From assembly GCA_025642065.1 (NCBI GenBank), contig JAODUP010000924.1:86267-150266 (forward strand): a stretch of DNA of 64,000 nucleotides, written 5' to 3'. Below the pieces are notes generated by a model. The model searched no databases. It saw only the letters and a list, made by a program, of their open reading frames with translations, and was not told the DNA's origin. The translations under genes and the position numbers were made by a program. Below, piece after piece: positions 51,910-63,754 of this stretch (position 1 is the stretch's first letter; every line of letters begins with the position of its first letter). This stretch comes from Paralvinella palmiformis. Lineage: Eukaryota; Annelida; Polychaeta; Terebellida; Alvinellidae.

Positions 51910-52229
51910 CTTTCGGTTTATCGGTCTCAGCATCAAGCAATTGTATATAGATTGCATTAATTTATTTACTACCTTTAAAGATTAAACGATTTGATAGTTT
52001 CGTTTTAAGTTTGAAAATTTGATTTTAAATGACGTCTACAGGCAGTATATGAACTATTACACCATTATACGGCATATGTTATAGCCGAATAAGGTCACAT
52101 CAGTGATTATTTATAATGACCACATACTTGAACGACGTATATTCAATTAGTTCTACTCCGTTATCTAAAACATTTAGCTGAATTTTATCTAAATAATAAT
52201 AGAAAAATGTTAAGCAGCTAAAATGTATT
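51910..52229. promoter_or_regulatory. 3' flank of the Ig gene
   Basis: A possible ATTAAA polyadenylation signal lies at ~51982, about 75 bp after the stop. Nothing else was recognised before the repeat element starts. Confidence 0.35.
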
Positions 52230-52242
52230 CTGTTATTTGCCT

Positions 52243-52302
<60 letters not shown>

Positions 52303-53180
52303 TTAGGATACATATATAGTGACACTTGCGGAGAACATCAACATTTCTAAACATCCTTTGAGACATCTACCTCCATAAATACCTCAATATAATTAAAACT
52401 ATACATACATCAACCTAAATATAAAATATTCCATACCTCCATATATCGATGAATATATGCATATACCTATACATGTCTGGGCTACTCATCAGCCTGTGGG
52501 AACCAGCTGATTAGCTTTTGGTACGGGACAAAAATGTCACGCCCACAAGAAAGCGGCTACATGCAGGCTACGTACAAAAGTGGAAGCACGTAAAAACATA
52601 CCATTTGACACCACAGCTCGCAGTAAACAACACGTGCGTGTGGTTCATTGGTGACTTAATACAGACATAAGATAACCACAGTTTACAATCAACAATAATT
52701 TTCTGTTGTCTAAAAGAAACCTACAGATAAAACATTTCGACATCTCAGATTACTTGACTAAAACGAAATAATGTGTCAAGCCCAAATAAATATTACGATT
52801 TATTCAAACCTAACAGTTAATCCTCATACATTTCCGTTCATCACTAAGTAAACGTTCATCCACGCCTAATTTAGCATCCCTACGTATGTGCAGTTAGGTG
52901 TGGTGGGATCTAAATTAAAGCGCCTATCCACTTGATCTATTTGACCCATGGTCGAGAACAGCGGATTTCAGGCAGATCTCCGATACTGCGAATGACACGT
53001 CGGGATTATAATAGCTATACATTTAACAATTTTCCAATATGTGTGTAACCTAATTATTCACAAAATAGGGGGGAAATTCTGTCCGCAGCTTAATATCTGG
53101 AGTTTGTTGATACAAATGAGCGCCAAACGTATTTCAAATTTCCTATATCAGTGTAACCTAATTACTCATAATATGGACTA
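52230..53180. mobile_element. P-Q repeat element, copy 1
   Basis: Part P (52290-52650) holds 'atacatatatagtgacac', 'ctactcatcagcctgtggga' and 'gacaccacagctcgcagtaa'. Part Q (52755-53180) holds 'cagttaggtgtggtgggatc', 'agaacagcggatttcaggca' and 'taggggggaaattctgtccg'. The same P-Q order occurs at 62300-63375 and P alone at 60120-60350. A (TG)n tract (52251-52300) lies at the left end. No coding capacity was seen; family unknown. Confidence 0.7.
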
Positions 53181-53597
53181 GAACGAAATATCGTCTCAAA
53201 CCTGAGTAAATACTATGATTTACTCGAACCTAACAGCTAACCCTCATACGTTTCCGTTCATCGCTAAGTAAACTTTCATCCACGCCTAATTTAGCATCCC
53301 TACGTATGTGCAGTTAGGTGTGGTGGGATCTAAATTAAAGCGCCTATCCACTTGATCTATTTGACCCATGGTCGAGAACAGCGGATTTCAGGCAGATCTC
53401 CGATACTGCGAATGACACGTCGGGATTATAATAGCTATACATTTAACAATTTTCCAATATGTGTGTAACCTAATTATTCACAAAATAGGGGGGAAATTCT
53501 GTCCGCAGCTTAATATCTGGAGTTTGTTGATACAAATGAGCGCCAAACGTATTTCAAATTTCCTATATCAGTGTAACCTAATTACTCATAATATGGA
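53174..53597. repeat. Second tandem copy of part Q
   Basis: 53281-53597 looks identical to 52861-53177 (offset 420 bp); the first ~100 bp of the unit differ at several positions. The identity points to a recent tandem duplication. Confidence 0.9.
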
Positions 53598-53902
53598 GAA
53601 AAAAACAGATGCCTGCCGGACTAACAAACGACTCCAGGAGTATACATCCATCAAGCAGCATTGTATGAATTAATAGGTCGTTTCGCCAGACCACATAAGA
53701 GGACAACAATATAGATTGTACATTATACATAACACAGGTAATAGACTCAAACATGTTGTAATAACGACATAACTTTCTTACATTGGTTTAATAAGGAATC
53801 TGGATGGAAATAGATAAGATGTATGGCACGGGCAATGTGCGTTTTAAGATACATATGTAGTGGCATCTAAACATCCTGTGTGTGTGTAAGTGTGTGAATA
53901 TA

Positions 53903-54095
53903 TGATGATGATGACGATTGATGTTTTACGGCCACTTTTGTGCACAAGGTAGGCTAAATGGGCCGAGCGACCTCCAAAGGTAAGGAGACGAAGTGAAAGA
54001 CGAAACAACCTTCAGATATGCCCACGCCGGGATTCGAACACGGGTGGTAGTGATCTGTGGTCCAACACGCTACCGCTAGACCACGTAGGCCCCTG
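53903..54095 (-). mobile_element. SINE family A copy
   Basis: Complete reverse-strand copy with the tail (gatgatgatgacgattg) at the low end and a head with 'gggattcgaacacggg' and 'ctaccgctagaccacg' at the high end. It is followed directly by a (TA)n tract (54101-54153). Confidence 0.85.
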
Positions 54096-54097
54096 TG

Positions 54098-54153
<56 letters not shown>

Positions 54154-54155
<2 letters not shown>

Positions 54156-55270
54156 TACACATAAACTTATACGAGCGATGGTTAAGGAAAACGTACTTAA
54201 AGTTGAATCATGCTATAATTACAATATAAGTGTTTTGTAACAATCCTCTGCGGACTATATATTTGATCATTTGGATGATATATGGTACTGAGGATTAAAA
54301 AAGATTATTTCCATAAGATAACACTCTTTCAAATTATGCTGCTTTCACAAACATCTACATCATTATAATATTTAATTAATCAATCTCAGTATTGTCTTGG
54401 CATGTAAAATGCCACTTGTTTATACTTTTCTCAAGTCTTCATATTGTCCTTCTGCTCCATTATTAGTCTGTTCCAAGTCCTGTGTGAGATAATCGTAATT
54501 CGATTCCTATATGTAAATAAGATTGCAATAACATATCTTAGGTTTCCAATATATATATATATGTATGTATATGTATGTATATGTGTATGCGTGTGCGTGC
54601 ATGTGTGTGCATGCGTGTGTATGTATGTGTTTGTCTGTGTTCACGAATGCGTGCGTGTGCGCGCGCGTGTGTGTATGTGGATATTGTATAAACTTCATGA
54701 TTAAAGATGTTTTGGTATGGATTTTCTTCATTGTTTGTCGAAAAAGAAGGCAAGGTAATGAGGTTTCTGACAATGGATTTTGAATTATCTGTAATATAAA
54801 TACTACGTTTGTTATATTTATTTCTGGATATATGAATAATTTTGATTTGAAATTGTTTCCACTTGATAAATTTAATGCCAAAATAATATTTAGTTACTAA
54901 AAGTAAGTTTTAAATATTCACCGAATGAAAACAAATACTTACCTGTGGCACACATATTTTATCATGTTATTTACTGGATACTAAATATAGTAAAAAAAGG
55001 CTACTTCATCTTGGAGTTTACTAATCCTAAATGTACTCAGACAACCATGCATGATTTGTATCACAAATTACACATTGGAAAAAGGTCTTACACGTGTATG
55101 ATAACCGTTATTTACTATGGTGACTTAAGCAAGTTATCAATGTATGTGTTTTGATCCAGGGTTTTAGGACGACAAAGACACGCTTTACTTGGCCTCATTG
55201 TTCCAGGCAATCAAGAGACTACGTCATATCACGATATATTCAGTCTTACATAATACTATCAGTGGGATAT
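54154..55270. other. Non-coding interval between the facing receptor copies
   Basis: Contains a degenerate TG/TA tract (54550-54680). At ~54700-54752 a short hydrophobic run followed by 'CRKRRQ' ends at a GTAATG donor in phase with the exon at 55962. The hydrophobic run is too short for a convincing TM helix, so no exon is called. Confidence 0.35.
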
Positions 55271-55504
55271 TTAAGTATCTCGTTTATCATCTTTCAGAGA
55301 CCGTTGCTCCTTTGCAGGCTTAGTCGGATCATTATCTAGAACTAAATCCGGATTTATATCCTCATATTGTCTGGTGGACAAATCTGTTGACTGTCTGGAA
55401 ATATCACGAACTGTTTATAACTTACTCAACCTTTTCATTCCGAAATGTTCATGTGTTGAAAGTAATAACATTGTACCTGAGTTCATCTTGGTCTTGTTTT
55501 CCAG
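55271..55504 (-). CDS. Receptor-like cytoplasmic tail, last two exons (minus strand)
   Basis: 55504-55477 (28 nt; 'GKQDQDEL') splices in phase to 55394-55271, which encodes 'STRQYEDINPDLVLDNDP', then a Lys-rich end 'DDKRDT' and TAA. Both have good acceptors (cttttcag, tttccag) and a GT donor. QYEDI is an SH2-type tyrosine site like those in the plus-strand tail. It is downstream, in gene sense, of the minus-strand TM exon at 57834-57730 and may be the tail of that copy, but intermediate exons are not resolved. Confidence 0.5.
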
Positions 55505-55961
55505 CTGAAAAGTATATGAAAAAAAAATACACCAGAAGATACAATAAAGTGTAACATTTCGATGGGAAAGACAAATATGTATCTGTCATCCGCATAGAAC
55601 CTTAAGGTGAACAAATTTTATTTTAATTGGGCGTTTTATGCTTCAATATAAATGTCATTTATTCAAAATTAGATAAATACTGTACCATTTATTTCAAGGT
55701 ACATATTTATGAGAAAGAAACACTGATGTTTAAAATATTTATTACCTCGCGTAAATCTAGATCAGTTAGTCGAACAGGCTGCCCTGAACAAACATCTAGG
55801 CTGTTCTTTAATGAACCTATCTGTAAATGTTTTGAGATCGATGTGTTTACTGTAATGTATTCCGATTAATATTAAGACAGAAAACCTTGTGTCAGCAATA
55901 TGACTCTTCAACTAGCCTTTGATTAGCCCCAACACATAGAAACGACGCTCTGCTTCTGCAG

Positions 55962-56119
55962 TTGTGACAGACACAGTACATACTAATACAAGTGAAATTA
56001 AAATGTTCGAAAAGGAATTTGCATCTTCAGATACTAATGATTTCAGCAAAGTATCAGGTAAATCCACCCTGTCTGACTGCCTGGACCACATTGAACCATC
56101 TGAATACCTCGTTATCTAA
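55962..56119 (+). CDS. Orphan terminal exon ending in an ITIM-like motif (plus strand)
   Basis: A strong acceptor (ctctgcttctgcag) opens a 52-codon frame, entered in phase 1 like the plus-strand Ig exons. It runs through 'EFASSDTNDFSKVSG' and 'STLSDCLDHIEP' to 'SEYLVI' and TAA. S-x-Y-x-x-I fits the ITIM consensus. No upstream plus-strand exon is secure: it could be an alternative tail for the gene ending at 51909 or a relic of another receptor. Confidence 0.4.
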
Positions 56120-56472
56120 TGACCTCGGAGTTGGCATATCGTCATGCCATGATTCAAATTGCTCTTGGGAGGTAGCCCTAGTTTGACCATTAAAGATGGT
56201 ATTAGATTCAGAAAACTACTCACTGGCCAGCAGTTGTCTGCAGAAAAACGGTTCTACATCTGTTGCGGTGAGATGCCAATAAAAGGAATGCTAATTGATC
56301 TCTTGTAATAAAGAACAGGTGTGTCAGCAAGTACATTAGACCTATTACACTAAACCCTTGTAACCCTGTGTACTTATATATGAAGTCAGCTGCTTTGTTT
56401 CGTCGTACCAACTCTGAAATTATCCACCAGTGTCATCCCTCAAACATTTAATCTCTTATTTAATATTGCTAA

Positions 56473-56682
56473 TCATTGGATATGCCTCAAAACGTCAATA
56501 TCGCTTCTTTTTGGTTTAGCTGACAAACCTTTCAAATAAACCGAAATTTGCGGACTACTTTTCAAACCACGAGCCGTAGTTTTGGTGTCGCTATCCCAAT
56601 TCCAACGACTTTCATTAACCTCTGGATAAACATCTGGCTTAGCCTTAGCATCAAGGCAAGTGACGAGTATTGGGGATTTCAC
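56473..56682 (-). pseudogene. Ig-domain exon relic (minus strand)
   Basis: The frame reads 'SPILVTCLDAKAKPDVYPEV', then 'NESRWNWDSD': a B-strand Cys, a proline-rich loop and a C-strand Trp, as in the Ig exon at 46605. The second half ('SVYLKGLSAKPKRSDI') lacks the Y-x-C of the F strand and stops at TGA. It is probably a truncated Ig exon of the receptor family. Confidence 0.4.
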
Positions 56683-56734
56683 AGATAAATAATTATTATC
56701 ATTTAAATCATTACAGGCTTTTTACAGACATATT

Positions 56735-56816
56735 ATTTGGGGTATTATTATATTACATATTATTTGTACAGCGCCCTTGAATCGCTCCTGCTAGTAAGGG
56801 TGCTATATTAAATATA

Positions 56817-56907
<91 letters not shown>

Positions 56908-56915
56908 GTTTACGA
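56735..56915. repeat. Mini-element and long (TTA)n tract
   Basis: 'acatattatttgtacagcgc', 'gctcctgctagtaagggtgc' and 'aaatatacatt' lead into about 29 TTA repeats (56820-56908). This is the best-preserved copy of the mini-element at 245. Confidence 0.75.
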
Positions 56916-57169
56916 CAAATGCCCCAGGATATTTTTGTCTCTAGAACGATTTGTCAAACAAGTTATTATTTAACAGACAAATCACAATTATATTTCATTT
57001 TATACTAAGTAAAAATGAAGTATAATTCTGATTTGTCTGTTAAATAATAATGCTATCAGACACACATTACACAATACTTAATATGTGGTTCTTTAAGAAT
57101 GACAAATATGCAGTGCTATTACTAGTTATTATGTCGTCAAATGATATAATGCTTTTAAAGATGGAGGAT

Positions 57170-57245
57170 CTCTACCAGAGGTAGAGGGGTCCTGACCCTG
57201 ACCCCCTGACCCCCCCTCCACATACCCCCCCCCCCCTGATCCGCC
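57170..57245. repeat. C-rich patch
   Basis: 'gaccctgaccccctgacccc' followed by runs of C. The complementary strand is G-rich and could form stacked-G structure. No gene nearby. Confidence 0.6.
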
Positions 57246-57847
57246 ACAGTGTATTGAATTCGTTTAGTTTTTAACAATATTCACGTGATGGCTATACAAG
57301 AAGGCGGAAGTTATTTTTCTATAATACGGCTAACTTAGATTCATATAATTAAAACCTCATAATTGTTGAGTGATTGTATTAATATATCAATCAAATAACT
57401 GAATTAAGTTGAACCGTTGTCAGTTATAATGTTTTATACGATCTAGGAGCGAAAAAGGAAAACTCTCTTTTATAATTATTTAGTGAATGTATTTTTAAAA
57501 TGACAAGGAGAAAATGACTTAAGAAAAACTGGGAATGCCAAAGATACGATACACACATTCGGTTTTGTTCTTTATCCCCAAAAGGTGCACGTTAAGTGGT
57601 GGGACACCACAATTCTTCTAACTCAAAAACAAAGCTTAAAATCATTGACAAATAGTATGATAATGGCTTGTTTAGCTTTCGACAGAATGTAGACGTGGAA
57701 TAATGGTTCAATATAAAACTAAATTCTACCTTTTGGGAATATTCCTTTGCGCCACAATATCACAAACACTGCACACCCAACAACTGTCAGAACCGTGGCT
57801 ACAGTAATCCCAACGATGACGGCAACACTGAGGGCTTAAAATTAGAC

Positions 57848-57952
57848 GGTCAGTGAGTGAGTAGATGGTAAATGAGTGAGTAAGTGAACTGTATATCCCA
57901 GTAACGTTCATTCGCTATACTCGCTCATTTACCATCTACTCACTCACTGACC
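57848..57952. repeat. Near-perfect 33-bp inverted repeat (hairpin)
   Basis: The left arm (57848-57880, 'ggtcagtgagtgagtagatg'…) and right arm (57920-57952) are reverse complements with one mismatch in 33, around a 39-bp loop. It starts 13 bp from the TM exon of the minus-strand receptor, on the intron side. Confidence 0.92.
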
Positions 57953-57984
57953 ACCTAAACAATCATCAGATACCAGGGCTGGCA

Positions 57985-58045
57985 AGTCCTAAAGGTTGTC
58001 AGCCCTGATGAAAAGTTGTCAGCCCTGATGAAAGGTTGTCAGCCC
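57985..58045 (+). repeat. 21-bp minisatellite
   Basis: Three copies of a unit containing 'gttgtcagccctgatgaaa'. Confidence 0.85.
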
Positions 58046-58733
58046 AGGTGCTGCTAGAGAATAGCAGGCCCAGAAACCCCAAAACAGCTGGACATGCACA
58101 AAAACATTTGGGGGCAATGTATAGGCTAACAATACTATTACTGGGGCATAATAGTTGATCATTTATGCATGACGGGGTGAATAATTGTCAATGGAAATGG
58201 GTTTACAAATGTAGGTGTGGCGAGGTCAAGAAAAAAATGAAATAGCCTTAAGCTTATTTTACCATGTGAAATACAAAGCAACTATTGTTTTAGTTACTAA
58301 ACATCCAACTTTATTTCAGCATAAAATAAAATATCTTCTTTTTCGTGAGGTTCAATCTCCAAATAACGATGTGCAAGAGTGTGAGATTTAACTTTCCCGG
58401 ATAACTATCAGAGCCATGTCTGTAAAAAGATTGCTGGTTGGCTGAAGGAGGAGATTCTATTGATAGTTGGCCAATCACCACCGTCGTACCAATGCTTCAG
58501 ATGTCAACAAGAGCATGTATAAAACATATAAACAACGACTTCCGCGGACGCATGCTGAGACTCAAGTTCACTTCCGCCTTCATTTGAAGGGAGAAAAAAC
58601 CATGTTGAAAATAACTGGGTTTGTTCATTGAATAAATTATTGTTTCGTTTTATTTTAACCGTTTTATTTGTTGAATATCAGCAGGACCACCGGACCGGCA
58701 ATTATAGACAGATGCACACCCGGGTCAAGAAGT

Positions 58734-58888
<155 letters not shown>

Positions 58889-59334
58889 AGAGGGGGGATT
58901 GATAAAGAAACAGATAAACAAAAAACCTTAAACTCATTCATACAATTACCTCTATCTCTATTTTAGTGTTAGCTTCAGCATTCAATAAATCATCTCCATT
59001 GTAGATCCAGAAAGAAAACTTAAATTATCTGGCTTCAGCATCAGCTAATATAACCTCAACAGTAAAGTCAAATATTACACACTGCCGTAGAGGCCATATA
59101 TGTTTACTATCATTCGGGACTGTGATGTTAGCTTCATCACATATATTAGTATCCTTAACACAGTTCTGTTCTATGATGTGAGTTAGAGGACCAGATATAA
59201 GAAAGTGAATCTCAGCTGTGTTGTCAAGTAGAGTGATTTCTGGATCATCGATAAACACAGCTTTTACTGAAATGTTAAATAAAATTTAGATTGTAGTGTG
59301 ATTGCAGTACAAGAGAGAATTACTAAGTGATTGA

Positions 59335-59425
59335 ACAATTGATTGATTGATTGATTGAATAAATGTGTCACTCACTCACTCACCCACTCACTCGTTCACT
59401 CAATCATTCAATCATTAACTCACTC
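59335..59425. repeat. Tetranucleotide-rich stretch
   Basis: (TTGA)n at 59338-59358 followed by degenerate (ACTC)n and 'caatcattcaatcatt', between the FN3 and membrane-proximal exons of the minus-strand receptor. Confidence 0.75.
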
Positions 59426-60119
59426 AAATATTTTTCTATAAGAAATAACACAAATTTTGACACAGGTTTCTTTTACCACACACCTAATGTTCTAAAGGTA
59501 ACTGATCCTCCATACACAACGGCATCGTCTTTAAAGTAATTTGTAGCCTTTATTTGGATGAGGTATTCTGTATTTGGTAAGATCGTCTTGTTAATGACCA
59601 CATCTCCTAGGCTAATGTCAGGACGAGAATTTACTTCATCTTCGTGTTGTATAGCAAATCCTTCAGCTTGGTAGAGTACGGTAAACCATTGTTCTAATCC
59701 ACCATTAAAGCCAGCTGTCCAATGTATTGTAATACTAACAGCTTTTATATCCAATAGTCGTAGTGCTGATGGTGGTGATGGAGGACCTATAAGGAAACTA
59801 TTATTATATTATATAAATACGATGTTTAAGCCCCGATAAAATGTTTATTAAGACAAAAAGCTAATTCTAAATTAACGCTCTATGTCTGTGAGAGTAGATT
59901 TGCCAGTTTTTTATTTGTCCCAGCTTTATTGTTAGAATACTCTATGAATTAGCAAAACAAAAACCTGAATTATATATTTCATTGATATAATATTGTTATT
60001 TATTTAGGTTATGAATCGATTAAAACATTCATCACTTCTAAGACATGCCCAGACGTTCTTTATATTGTGTTTCATAGAATAGCAATGGAGAAGTTATCGA
60101 ACTCAAGTTAATCATATGT

Positions 60120-60350
60120 TGTTGTAAAAAATGCCTGCATGTGTGTTTTAAGGTACATAGTAAGAGGCAACAGGCACAGAGCATCAACATATCTAAACAT
60201 CCTTCGAAACCTACCTCCATAAATCTAAATACAACTATACATACATTAATCTAAAAATAAAATGTTCTATACCTCCACATATTGATAAATGTGTGCGTAT
60301 ACCTAAGCATGTGTCTGGTCTACTCATCAGCCTGTGGGAACCAGCTAAGT
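60120..60350. mobile_element. Truncated P-type repeat element
   Basis: 'gtgtgttttaaggtacatag', 'catcaacatatctaaacatc' and 'ctactcatcagcctgtggga' match 52290-52500. It ends at 'accagctaa', about 10 bp from the donor of the Ig exon 60358-60663. Confidence 0.75.
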
Positions 60351-61261
60351 TATTTACATTGTATATTCAATGTCATTGTTCGCGTCATCATTTCTCCAAC
60401 TATATTTTCAGCTTTACAAATGTAATATCCACTGGTAGTCTTCTTCCGGTTTATGTCAGATATTGTGCTCGATGTAATCGTATAAGGCCCATCACTTCTG
60501 TCAGTCGATTCAACACTGAAAATTGTAGGATCTGGTTCTTCTGACATGTTATAAATCCAAGTTATGGTAGAGACAGGCTTAGCGGTGAATGAACATGACG
60601 TATTGAGAGTCTCGTTCACTAATATTGTCGTATCTTTGAGATCTTGTAATGTGGATGGAATAGCTTAAAATGATACAAAGGGAAATAGTGGTTTATTGTT
60701 GTGTAATATTTATTATTCCACGTTTCCCTATTGCATGTGTATCTACACATAAAATTGAAACGTTAAAAAGATCTGAAATTTGAATACAAAATACAACGAC
60801 GTTTAACTTTATTTTCTTAACGAACCACTAAATTATGAACACGAACCATTTGCTGTTATATCAACTTGACTAATAGTGCCATTTCCGATCAGATTTCCTA
60901 CCATACATTGCCACTGGCCATCGTGTAATATCGGACTAAGTGTATCACTAGATACAGACTGGGAACTTTGAGTTGAGTTCATCCAGTCTCTTACAGCGGG
61001 ATACTTCCAATAATAGGAATACATAATTGGGTTATCATGTTGATCTTCTGGTAAGATAAATGTTAGAACAGCAGTACCCATAAAGAAAGGTAGGAATAAT
61101 TTTGGCAGCTTATTAGACCACCATCTTAAATATCACATAAGAATTAACCATGCTAAGGGCAAAGGTAAAGGTAATACCGGACGAAAAACCAGGAACTGTA
61201 CAGGTGATGCTGGACTTGGAAGCCGATACCAGAACCCACGACTACATGGGCCCTGGATAGA

Positions 61262-61990
61262 AATAGAATTCAGTTCAACTTAAACTTTTATTGCACTTTT
61301 TTCGGTTAAACGAATTCTAAGGCGCGACAAAACCAGACCAGATACCTATGCCATATTCCTTGGACGGAAACATTTTGTGATCAAGGGAACAGACCGGTCG
61401 AGAAGGTTTAGGTGGATATGCATCCTGGAAAAGATGTGTCTTTAGCCTTGTCTGAAACGTGATACTGTTGTGGGAGAATGAATTTCGTGAGGTAGAAAAT
61501 TCCACAATAAAGGACCATCGTAGCTGAGACAGTTGTGAAATCGTATTTGTTTACTAATTTACGCTAGGTTTGTAGACAGGAACATAAAGTTACAGGTTGT
61601 CAGGGCTGCTGCGCCTTGTGTTGACTTGGCAGATTAGCGTGTCAAATGAGGACTGACGTATGCGGAGACACCAGTGTGTAGAAATCTGTAAATAATAGAT
61701 GCTGTTTTGATAAGTGTTCGATGCTTGACGGGCAGCCAATGTAGAGATCTAAGAACAGGCGTAATATGGCAGAATTTGGATGTGTCTAAAATTCCTTGGC
61801 CCGCGTAGTCAAACGTTCATCTTAGTTTTTTTAAAGATCGCGACATGATAAGGAACGAAAGAGAGAATTGCAATAGTCAAGCTTGCTGCTGACTAAAGCA
61901 TTTGCGACGGTGACTGCTATGTTTTTGGTGGGATGACGCCTGATTTTTCTGAGGTCACGAAGACCCACAAAACAAGACCTACCAACCGAT
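61262..61990 (-). mobile_element. 5'-truncated LINE (CR1/L2-like) reverse-transcriptase relic
   Basis: The reverse strand reads 'LDYCNSLF', then 'SLHWLPVKHRTLIKTASI', 'PLLWNFLPHEIHSPTT' and 'LKTHLFQDAYPPKPSR' in shifting frames with stops. This is the standard C-terminal RT order (LDYCNSLL … LHWLPV … LWNxLP … LKTxLFxxAY). It lies just beyond the broken first exon of the minus-strand receptor copy and may mark the rearrangement point. Confidence 0.8.
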
Positions 61991-62077
61991 GCAACGTCGC
62001 CCGAGAAGGAAAAAATAACCTCTAAATTACGAATTTTGTCCGTAGAACTAATAACTCTACCTAATATACCAAGGGGC

Positions 62078-62255
62078 CCCTCCGTGGTCTAGCGGTAGCC
62101 TTTTGGACCACAGATCACTACCACCCGTGTTCGAATCCCGGCGTGGACATATTTGAAGGTTATTTCATCTTTGACTTCGCTTCATTACATTTGGAGGTCG
62201 CTCGGCCCATTTAGCCTGCCATGTGCACAAGAGGGGCTTTAAAACATCAATTATG
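62078..62255 (+). mobile_element. SINE family A copy
   Basis: Head 'tccgtggtctagcggtagcc' with 'gttcgaatcccggcgtgg', body 'gctcggcccatttagcctgcc', 3' end 'ttaaaacatcaatt'. Complete and well preserved. Confidence 0.85.
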
Positions 62256-62299
62256 TACTAACAGAACATGTATGCAAATAATTTTTTTGGGGTTGAAAT

Positions 62300-62487
62300 C
62301 AGTTTAACATTGGTGTGTGTGTGTTATATGTGTGCGTGTGTATGCATGTGTTTTAGTGTACGTATATATGGTGGCACTAACACAGAATACCTAAGCATCC
62401 CGTAAAACCCATAGTTCCACAAATTTACACATAAATAAATCAATATGCATGAACCTAAATATAGAAAAAGCTACACTTCCACACATC

Positions 62488-62538
<51 letters not shown>

Positions 62539-63375
62539 CCCTATTTTCCTCCATATAATCAGCCTGTTGGGAACCAGCTAAACCGCTATTTCTACTTGGC
62601 AAATGCGTCACGCATACAGGGAAGCCGTTATATGCAGGCTACGTACAGAAAGCGAAAGCACATACAAAATACATTTTGACACCACAGCTCCCAGTAAACA
62701 ACACCTCTGCGTGGTTCAATGGTAAGTTAACATACCGTTCTTGGTTCAAATAAACACATCCTACCTATATAAACCGTACGGACAAATGTCCGACAAGTCC
62801 GGTGTCGCAAGTTGTTATCTAATCAGGATAAAACATTAGGCCTTTTATAGACTATTTGCGCGTTAACCAACATAACAGTTTGTTGAACGCGTGACAAATA
62901 TGTGTTGCGTATACTACCTACATATGGAAGTAGCGAAATGGTTAAACTAAAACAAAGTGCCAATACTGGACAATAGATTATTACTGGACTAGAACGCAGT
63001 ATCTCCTCAATCCTGAGTAAATTCTATGATTTACTCAAACCTAACAGCTAATCCTCATACGTTTCCATTCATCATTAAGTAAACGTCCATCCACGTCTAG
63101 TTTAGCGACCCTAAGTATATGCAGTTAGGTGTGGTGGGATCTAAATTAAAGCGCCTATCTACTTGATCTATTGGACCCATGGGCGAGAACAGCGGATTTC
63201 AGGCAGATCTCCCATACTGTGAATGACACCTCCAGATTATAATAGCTATACATTCAACAATTTTCCAATATGTGTGTAACCTAATTATTCACAAAATAGG
63301 GGGGAAATTCTGTCCGCAGCTTAATATCTGGAGTTTGTTGATACAAATGAGCGCCAAACGTATTTCAAATATGGC
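62300..63375. mobile_element. P-Q repeat element, copy 2
   Basis: P part 62330-62730 ('cagcctgttgggaaccagct', 'tgacaccacagctcccagta') and Q part 62985-63370 ('cagttaggtgtggtgggatc', 'taggggggaaattctgtccg'), in the same order and orientation as at 52230. A (CA)n-(TA)n tract interrupts P at 62488-62538. Confidence 0.75.
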
Positions 63376-63703
63376 CAAGATGCAAATTAAAACATATGTC
63401 CTATGATTATTTAAATTTCACTAGCTGTTGGTCCTTCAATTAACGAAAAAGCGTATTTTGCCTACGAGGAACAAACATGGACGGACGGCTTATTGAGCCA
63501 AGACACCCCCAACCCAGATTTGTTTTCGGAGTCCTCTAGCCAATGTTCCAGCTGTAATTATGATAAATAAAAGCGATCTCATAGAAGGATGATTTAACAA
63601 AAGATGGAATTTGGGTGACCTTTAACTTACTGCACTATTACGAGTACGTTACTCGGATATATAATGACCCGTCGAATAGAATTATAGACAGTAAATATAC
63701 AAG

Positions 63704-63754
<51 letters not shown>

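Noticed and set aside
55746..55820. Possible minus-strand 75-bp exon ('SLKNSLDVCSGQPVRLTD')
   Set aside because: Splice borders look fair, but it is open only in phase 0, which does not fit the following tail exon at 55504-55477.
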